A stretch of DNA of 47,645 nucleotides from NCBI GenBank assembly GCA_021295715.1, contig JAGWBV010000034.1, forward strand, positions 1 through 47,645. Reading direction: 5' to 3'. Made by a program: the position numbers and the translations under genes. Under the pieces are notes generated by a model. The model was not told the origin of the DNA and ran no database searches. It saw only the letters and a list, made by a program, of their open reading frames with translations. This document shows positions 43,325 through 47,645 of the stretch, in pieces. Every line of letters starts with the position of its first letter. Positions within the stretch are counted from its first letter, which is position 1. This DNA is from Candidatus Poribacteria bacterium (GTDB taxonomy: Bacteria; Poribacteria; WGA-4E; WGA-3G).

Positions 43325-44134
43325 TTTTTAATTTTTCCTTTTATCGTAATAGGGCTCTTAACCTGTTTGCTGTTTGGATGTAATCCTTCTGATCAGGCAC
43401 AGCAACAGAAGCGGGAACTGCAACGTGATGTGTTGAAGCTCAGAATGGGACAGGCACTCAATCCGACAGATGCGGAAGGGTATATTCAACTCGGCATAGC
43501 CTATCGTGAACTCGGTGAATATGAGAATGCTATGGACGCTTTCCAAAATGCTATTGTACTTGATGACCAGCACCATCACGCCTATAACAATCTCGGTTTG
43601 GTTTACACCGACCTCGGCTTGTTTGTCCCTGCGATTGAGACGTTCCACACTGCGCTTGAGTTATCCCCGGGAAACCCCGCCTTCTACAACAATCTCGGCT
43701 ATGCTTACGACATGACAGACCAGTTCGACGAGGCACTTGCCGCCTTCCAAAACGCTATTGAGACGGAACCAACCTTTGCCGATGCTTACTACAATATGGC
43801 GGGTGCCTATCTCCAACGCGAAATGTATCAGGAGGCTATCCAAAATTACAAGGCAGCCCTCGAAATAGAGGAAGGGGACGCTGATACCTATTTTAACCTC
43901 GGTCTCGCTTACGAGGAGAACGGGGAATTCCTCCCCGCTATCCAATCCTACGAAAAAGGCTTATCCCTTGATGACAGCGATGCGGAAGCTTACTATCGTC
44001 TCGCACAGGCGTATGAAAAAAATGGCGATCCGCTCATGATGCGTCGCTATCTGGAGATTTTCTTGGAGCGCGCAAAGGGTGTCCCTTATCTTGAACAGCA
44101 GATCCGCACGGCTGAGGAGATGTTTGATAGATAG
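43301..44134 (+). CDS. TPR lipoprotein
   Basis: 277 residues from ATG 43301 (or 43307). Signal FLIFPFIVIGLLTCLLFGC with lipobox LFGC, then about six TPR units: GYIQLGIAYRELGEYENAM, AYNNLGLVYTDLGLFVPAI, FYNNLGYAYDMTDQFDEAL, YYNMAGAYLQREMYQEAI, TYFNLGLAYEENGEFLPAI and AYYRLAQAYEKNGDPLMM. Probably anchored in the outer membrane as a scaffold. The frame is open further upstream to 43085 but that part is antisense to the amidohydrolase. The 5' end overlaps the divergent gene, whose leader is read here as signal-peptide codons. No ribosome-binding site is evident. Confidence 0.85.
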   Translation: MCMCINNHFLIFPFIVIGLLTCLLFGCNPSDQAQQQKRELQRDVLKLRMGQALNPTDAEGYIQLGIAYRELGEYENAMDAFQNAIVLDDQHHHAYNNLGLVYTDLGLFVPAIETFHTALELSPGNPAFYNNLGYAYDMTDQFDEALAAFQNAIETEPTFADAYYNMAGAYLQREMYQEAIQNYKAALEIEEGDADTYFNLGLAYEENGEFLPAIQSYEKGLSLDDSDAEAYYRLAQAYEKNGDPLMMRRYLEIFLERAKGVPYLEQQIRTAEEMFDR

Positions 44135-44136
44135 TA

Positions 44137-44320
44137 CTTTCTAATTTTCCTTGCGGTTCGGTCAGGTGAATTTGCGCTTTCACGTGTCTTTTCGTGTATC
44201 CGCCCTCCACTACGTTACGGGCTTACGGTCCATTTTTATTTTTAAGATAGCAGCCTGCAACACCGGCGCAGGCGACTCTGAATCCGAAAACCGTTAGAGA
44301 ACCTATCGCTTAATTTAACG
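44137..44320. repeat. R-family repeat pair between convergent genes
   Basis: A minus-oriented coreless copy (44137-44222: TTCTAATTTTCCTTGCGGTT at the TPR stop, then CACGTG, ATCCGCCCTCC) faces a plus-oriented core copy (44253-44273, GCCTGCAACACCGGCGCAGG(C)) whose CCGCAAGG end is lost. No gene and no classic terminator lies in this 198-bp gap; the inverted copies could serve as one. Confidence 0.7.
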
Positions 44321-44332
44321 CTTTGCGAATTA

Positions 44333-45643
44333 TTAAAAGTCCTTCCGCAAAATCAGTAGGAATTCCGACTTCATTCCGTCTGGGTTCTTATTTTTCCGAG
44401 CACCGAAGAGTTTCCGCGTTTTAATCTTGTCCTCATAGACTTTTTCAAATACAAACCCGCGTTCCGTGAAATACTCCGCCAATATTCGCCACAATTCAAC
44501 CATTATATCATCAACCCATGGATTACCGACGAAAATACAAGCGGCTGCGCCCGGTCTCAGTTGATTCATCGAATTTTCAAGTGCGTTGACTGTGTGGCAG
44601 AAATAGGAGTCGAGTCGTTTCTGTAGGTCGTCCCGTGTGAGCATCTTCCTGATTTTGTCCAACGTTTCCGTCTGAATCAGCCGATCTGCTTTCCGATACG
44701 GGATTTCAAGCCGCGATAATTCACGAATCTCTTCTTCGGTGTGTCCTAACCAGAAGAGGTCCATCTTTGTAGAACGGATGTATTCTTGGGCTTGGAGATA
44801 CGGTGGCGATGTGATTAACGCATCGCAGTCTCTCGGCACAGGAGCATAGGACGAATCCACACCCCCATAAAATTCTACCTTCCCCAGATGTTCAAACTGG
44901 TTTTGTGTGTGCATCGTGAAGGTGTTGAGGTCTCTCAACGTCTTCAAGGAGAGACTGCGGGTCATCGCTTCCAACTGTTCTCTCCAATTTTCGTTGAGCA
45001 GTTCCTCTATAACCTTCAACTTACGCTGAGATCTGGCGAGCTTAGGCGTTCTGTCTTCTGTATAAGAGAAGCGTTTGCTAACCTTCAACAACGCGGATTT
45101 GATAATAGTTGAATAGATCCCACCATCTGTGTTGTGAATGAAACCCCAATACCGCGATAGCACGTCTAAGATTTCCGGCGCATACCAGTAGTCAACATTC
45201 GACCAATGCGGTGTGAACTCGTGTTTACTTTCTCGCATGCCCTCCAATCGTTTGTGCAAATTCGCTTCGCTGAGCAATTCTTTCCCACGATAGACCTTGA
45301 GTGGCATGATATGGTTCAAGAGTAGATTCAGATCGAGTAGAACGGCGTTGCGTTTACACAGATATGCCTCGACACCCACAGTCCCCGAACCGGCGAACGG
45401 GTCGATAATCCAATCCCCTTCCTTTGTGTAGGTGTTGATGGCGTACCGAACGACTTGCGGGATGAATTTCGCAGGATACGCGAAAATAGCGTGCGTCAGA
45501 TAACCGGTATCGTTGATTTCAGGGACGAGTTCTCGGAACGAAACCAACGCTACTTCGTCAGATGTCGGGTCCTCTTTTAGAGTCTCGGATTCGTTATCTG
45601 AGGGGAAAAGCGTGAATTGTTCTGTTAAATTACGGTTTTTCAT
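44333..45643 (-). CDS. Orphan site-specific DNA methyltransferase (probably N4-cytosine)
   Basis: 436 residues. AdoMet motif I is WIIDPFAGSGTVGVEA (DPFAGSG at 81-87), preceded by motif X-like IFAYPAKFIPQVVRYAIN. Catalytic motif IV TSPPY is at 278-282 in ALITSPPYLQAQEYIR, and KMDLFWLG and GAAACIFVGNP follow. TSPPY is the form typical of N4-cytosine enzymes, although N6-adenine activity cannot be excluded. About 190 residues between motifs I and IV would be the target-recognition region, giving the X-I-TRD-IV order. No restriction enzyme gene is adjacent, so it may be regulatory or a defence remnant. It is downstream of cytochrome b on the same strand, 18 bp away. Confidence 0.88.
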   Translation of the reverse strand: MKNRNLTEQFTLFPSDNESETLKEDPTSDEVALVSFRELVPEINDTGYLTHAIFAYPAKFIPQVVRYAINTYTKEGDWIIDPFAGSGTVGVEAYLCKRNAVLLDLNLLLNHIMPLKVYRGKELLSEANLHKRLEGMRESKHEFTPHWSNVDYWYAPEILDVLSRYWGFIHNTDGGIYSTIIKSALLKVSKRFSYTEDRTPKLARSQRKLKVIEELLNENWREQLEAMTRSLSLKTLRDLNTFTMHTQNQFEHLGKVEFYGGVDSSYAPVPRDCDALITSPPYLQAQEYIRSTKMDLFWLGHTEEEIRELSRLEIPYRKADRLIQTETLDKIRKMLTRDDLQKRLDSYFCHTVNALENSMNQLRPGAAACIFVGNPWVDDIMVELWRILAEYFTERGFVFEKVYEDKIKTRKLFGARKNKNPDGMKSEFLLILRKDF

Positions 45644-45661
45644 AGGCCGCTATGAGACACA

Positions 45662-46864
45662 CTATTGCAGCTCTTCCTCTGTTAATTGGAAATCAAAGAC
45701 CTCTTCGGCTGCTTCCGTTCCTTCAATTTCTTCATCGGTGAGCTGAAAATCAAAGACCGCTTCTCCTTCTTCGACTTCCGCCGTCTCTGTATCGGTTGGT
45801 GGAGTGCTTTCGAGTTGCTCCGTCGGTTGCGGTGTTTCCTGCGTTTCAAGCTTTGGAGAACTCGCACCGAGGATCGTTAATCCCACAATCCCGACAACGC
45901 AGAGGGTCGTAACCGTCAATGCGACGGGTCGCTTATAGAGGACGACACGCTCACTTTTGTCTAAGAACGGGAGGAACAGTAAGAGCACCATACCGACCGT
46001 CGGAATGACAAACGTTCCAACGATTTCGAGCGGACCTTGGAAATACTTCAGGAGTTGAAACAGGAATAGGAAATACCATTCGGGTCGCGGAGCATAATTC
46101 GCATTCGTTGGGTCGGCGACATCTTCAAGCGGAACAGGCACAAACAGCGCAACGGCTGCCAGAACTACAAAGAGGATTAGCATGCCGACAACGTCTTCAA
46201 AGACCTGATCCGGATAGAACGGTTTCCCTGCCTTCATCTCTTCTGAGGTGTTCTGTGGGGTACCTGAAGAACCGTAGTAGCGGACGAAGAAGAGGTGCAC
46301 ACCGACTAAACCGAAAGCCAGCCACGGTAACCAGATTGTATGGAGCGCGTAAAATCGAGACAGGGTCACCGCACCGATCTCGGTTCCACCGCGTAAGACC
46401 TTCGCAACAAAATCGCCCAAAATGGGGGCAGTGCTGGCGATTTCGACACCGACAACCGTTGCCCAGTATGCTTTCTCGTCCCATGGAAGGAGATAACCCG
46501 TGAATCCGAAACCGAGGACGACCAGCAGCAAGAGAACGCCGAATATCCAAGTCAATTCGCGCGGGGCTTTATATGAACCATAGAGGATGACGCGGAGCAG
46601 GTGCAGAAAGACGATGATGACCATCGCACTCGCACCCCAATGGTGCAACCCGCGAACGAATGATCCAAACGGCACCTCTTCGCTGATATACGTTACCGCA
46701 TTGTGTGCATGCTCGGGTGAAGGCGAATAATATAACGCCAAAAATGCACCCGTAGCCGCCTGAAGCAGAAGCAGAAACATCGCCAAACTGCCCAGTGAGA
46801 AAAGCAAATTGATGTGTTTCGGTAGGGGTTTGCGTAGATGACGCTCGTTGAGAAATTGCCGCAT
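45662..46864 (-). CDS. Cytochrome b of a bc-type complex, with acidic C-terminal tail
   Basis: 400 residues from ATG 46864, overlapping the Rieske stop (TAATG). Haem-ligand His residues are in GLHHWGASAMVIIVFLHLL and in RFYALHTIWLPW / VGVHLFFVRYYG. PRPEWYFLFLFQLLKYFQG is the quinol-site PEWY region of the subunit IV part, so the b6-type and subunit IV parts are fused as in bc1 cytochrome b. An extra helix (TVTTLCVVGIVGLTILG) and an acidic tail of about 65 residues follow, with the motif VFDFQLT(D/E)EE present twice. It transfers electrons from quinol across the inner membrane. Cytochrome c1 is not visible and would lie upstream, beyond the right edge. Confidence 0.95.
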   Translation of the reverse strand: MRQFLNERHLRKPLPKHINLLFSLGSLAMFLLLLQAATGAFLALYYSPSPEHAHNAVTYISEEVPFGSFVRGLHHWGASAMVIIVFLHLLRVILYGSYKAPRELTWIFGVLLLLVVLGFGFTGYLLPWDEKAYWATVVGVEIASTAPILGDFVAKVLRGGTEIGAVTLSRFYALHTIWLPWLAFGLVGVHLFFVRYYGSSGTPQNTSEEMKAGKPFYPDQVFEDVVGMLILFVVLAAVALFVPVPLEDVADPTNANYAPRPEWYFLFLFQLLKYFQGPLEIVGTFVIPTVGMVLLLFLPFLDKSERVVLYKRPVALTVTTLCVVGIVGLTILGASSPKLETQETPQPTEQLESTPPTDTETAEVEEGEAVFDFQLTDEEIEGTEAAEEVFDFQLTEEELQ

Positions 46865-47334
46865 TATGTTTCCTTCACATACAAAATGCCGGCTTCGACT
46901 TTCGTTTGTAGTTTCTGCAACGGACGCGGCGGCGGTCCGGCAACAACAATTCCGTTCCTGTCGAACACCGCGCCATGACACGGACAGAGAAAAGATTCCT
47001 TCTGTTCATCCCACCGAACAAGGCAACCCAAGTGTGAGCAGGTTCGCGAAAAGACCGTCCATTCCCCATTACCGGCATCCGTCAAATAGACAGAGCGTTT
47101 TTTTGTTGCCTTGACCCAGCCGTCTTTGGCAGTGAAGGTATAGTCCACTTTTTTAAAACGACTGTTTTTGAGTCGGTCGGCGAGCCCCAAATCAACCCAT
47201 TTCGACTCCCCTTTTTTGAAGGCAGGCGAAATCGCAAAGCCGATGAGCGGAATGCCGGCGGCGAGGCTCAACACTCCTCCGATAAACGCTGTACCGATTT
47301 CTAAAAATGAGCGTCGGTTCCCCTGCTTTGCCAT
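46864..47334 (-). CDS. Rieske [2Fe-2S] protein of the bc complex
   Basis: 156 residues. The N-terminal Tat-like signal anchor RRSFLEIGTAFIGGVLSLAAG targets the periplasmic side (shown here only in part: RRSFLEIGTAFIGG). Cluster ligands are in CSHLGC and CPCHGA (two Cys, two His), followed by the Pro loop VVAGPPPRPL. It accepts electrons from quinol and passes them to cytochrome c. Start ATG 47334 follows AAAAAAGGAGAAAGTGG. It is translationally coupled to cytochrome b through TAATG. Confidence 0.96.
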   Translation of the reverse strand: MAKQGNRRSFLEIGTAFIGGVLSLAAGIPLIGFAISPAFKKGESKWVDLGLADRLKNSRFKKVDYTFTAKDGWVKATKKRSVYLTDAGNGEWTVFSRTCSHLGCLVRWDEQKESFLCPCHGAVFDRNGIVVAGPPPRPLQKLQTKVEAGILYVKET

Positions 47335-47617
47335 CCACTTTCTCCTTTTTTAATGATCATCAGTAGGGCTTTCTGATGAAGTTCAATAAAATATTTGGGT
47401 AATTCTATAAAGAACAGTTTTCAATCAAGAAGGCTCCATTATCCTGCAAATCCTTGAATCTTGTAAATCCTGATTCAGACAATGAACACCTACATTACCC
47501 GATTAAATTCTTAATCTTCATGCGAAAACCCTTTCAGTTATCAGTTTTCGGTTAAGAGGTTTTCGGTTAAGACAACCCTCTTGTGACCGATAACTGACAA
47601 CCGACAACCGACAACTA
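47335..47617. other. Region upstream of the Rieske gene, with H-family repeat
   Basis: The part next to the Rieske gene (47335-47534) is AT-rich with no gene and probably holds the promoter or spacer. From 47535 to 47617 lies a good H copy: heptads CAGTTAT CAGTTTT CGGTTAA, then GAGGTTT, a centre AAGAGG...CCTCTT, and right heptads CCGATAA CTGACAA CCGACAA CCGACAA. It ends at a possible stop codon of an upstream gene. Confidence 0.75.
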
Positions 47618-47645
47618 TTAAGGCTTTTTCCACGTTTGCCCTTCA
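47618..47645 (-). CDS. Possible 3' end of an upstream minus-strand gene
   Basis: Only eight codons (EGQTWKKP) and a stop are in the window. The sense is suggested because H repeats elsewhere end at stop codons and because a respiratory gene such as cytochrome c would be expected here. Too short to identify. Confidence 0.25.

Overview
The window looks like a chromosomal segment around the replication origin of an uncultivated Gram-negative bacterium with roughly 45-50% GC. The gene repertoire suggests Candidatus Poribacteria or a relative: an ECF sigma factor continuing into a membrane segment and WD40 repeats, BNR/Asp-box propellers, a C25 gingipain-like giant next to a PorV-like barrel, a sulfatase-modifying-factor remnant, an M30-like peptidase and an NtrC-family regulator. 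This assignment is inference from gene content, not from a marker search.

Layout. 1-1047 (minus): the 5' part of ispH and all of rpmH. 1598-10976 (plus): the replication block dnaA - oriC - recF - dciA - gyrB - gyrA. dnaN is absent from its usual place and rnpA does not follow rpmH. The 265-bp oriC holds 12 perfect DnaA boxes and one near-perfect box, then a DnaA-trio-like run and an AT-rich unwinding stretch. 11100-16816: a secreted TPR protein, an M30-like metallopeptidase, a seven-Asp-box propeller and a lipoprotein. 16944-18627: an orphan HEPN-like protein on the minus strand and a quinone oxidoreductase. 18839-26293: a 2084-residue C25 (gingipain/PorU-like) protein with a type IX-style C-terminal sorting domain, then a PorV/PorQ-like outer-membrane protein. 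26356-34246 (all minus, reading leftward): serine hydrolase (beta-lactamase family), NamZ-type N-acetylmuramidase, AnmK kinase, a WD40 protein, and a sigma factor running through a reading-frame break into a large WD40 protein. The first three form a plausible MurNAc/peptidoglycan salvage set. 34428-42419 (plus): a cupin sugar-phosphate isomerase-like protein, pgi, an NtrY/NtrX-like two-component pair, a pseudopilin-like protein, prepilin peptidase, a decayed FGE-sulfatase gene and a nitroreductase. 42491-47334: an amidohydrolase, a TPR lipoprotein, an orphan DNA methyltransferase, and a Rieske/cytochrome b pair.

Two dispersed repeat families overlie this layout. The first (called R here) is about 90 bp: a core hairpin (GCCTGC..GCAGGC), a spacer, and an end reading CCGCAAGG-TAAAATTAAAAA. 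In one orientation this end places a Shine-Dalgarno-like AAGG and an A-rich stretch directly before start codons (ispH, rpmH, gyrA, pgi and others). In the other orientation it abuts or supplies stop codons. The second (called H) is about 100 bp, built of heptads such as TCAGCAA and GATAGCC arranged as an imperfect hairpin around AAGAGG...CCTCTT. It lies between genes but also inside several reading frames without breaking them. A MITE-like element sits between gyrB and gyrA, and a perfect 18-bp inverted repeat lies inside recF. No rRNA, tRNA, CRISPR array or transposase gene was seen.
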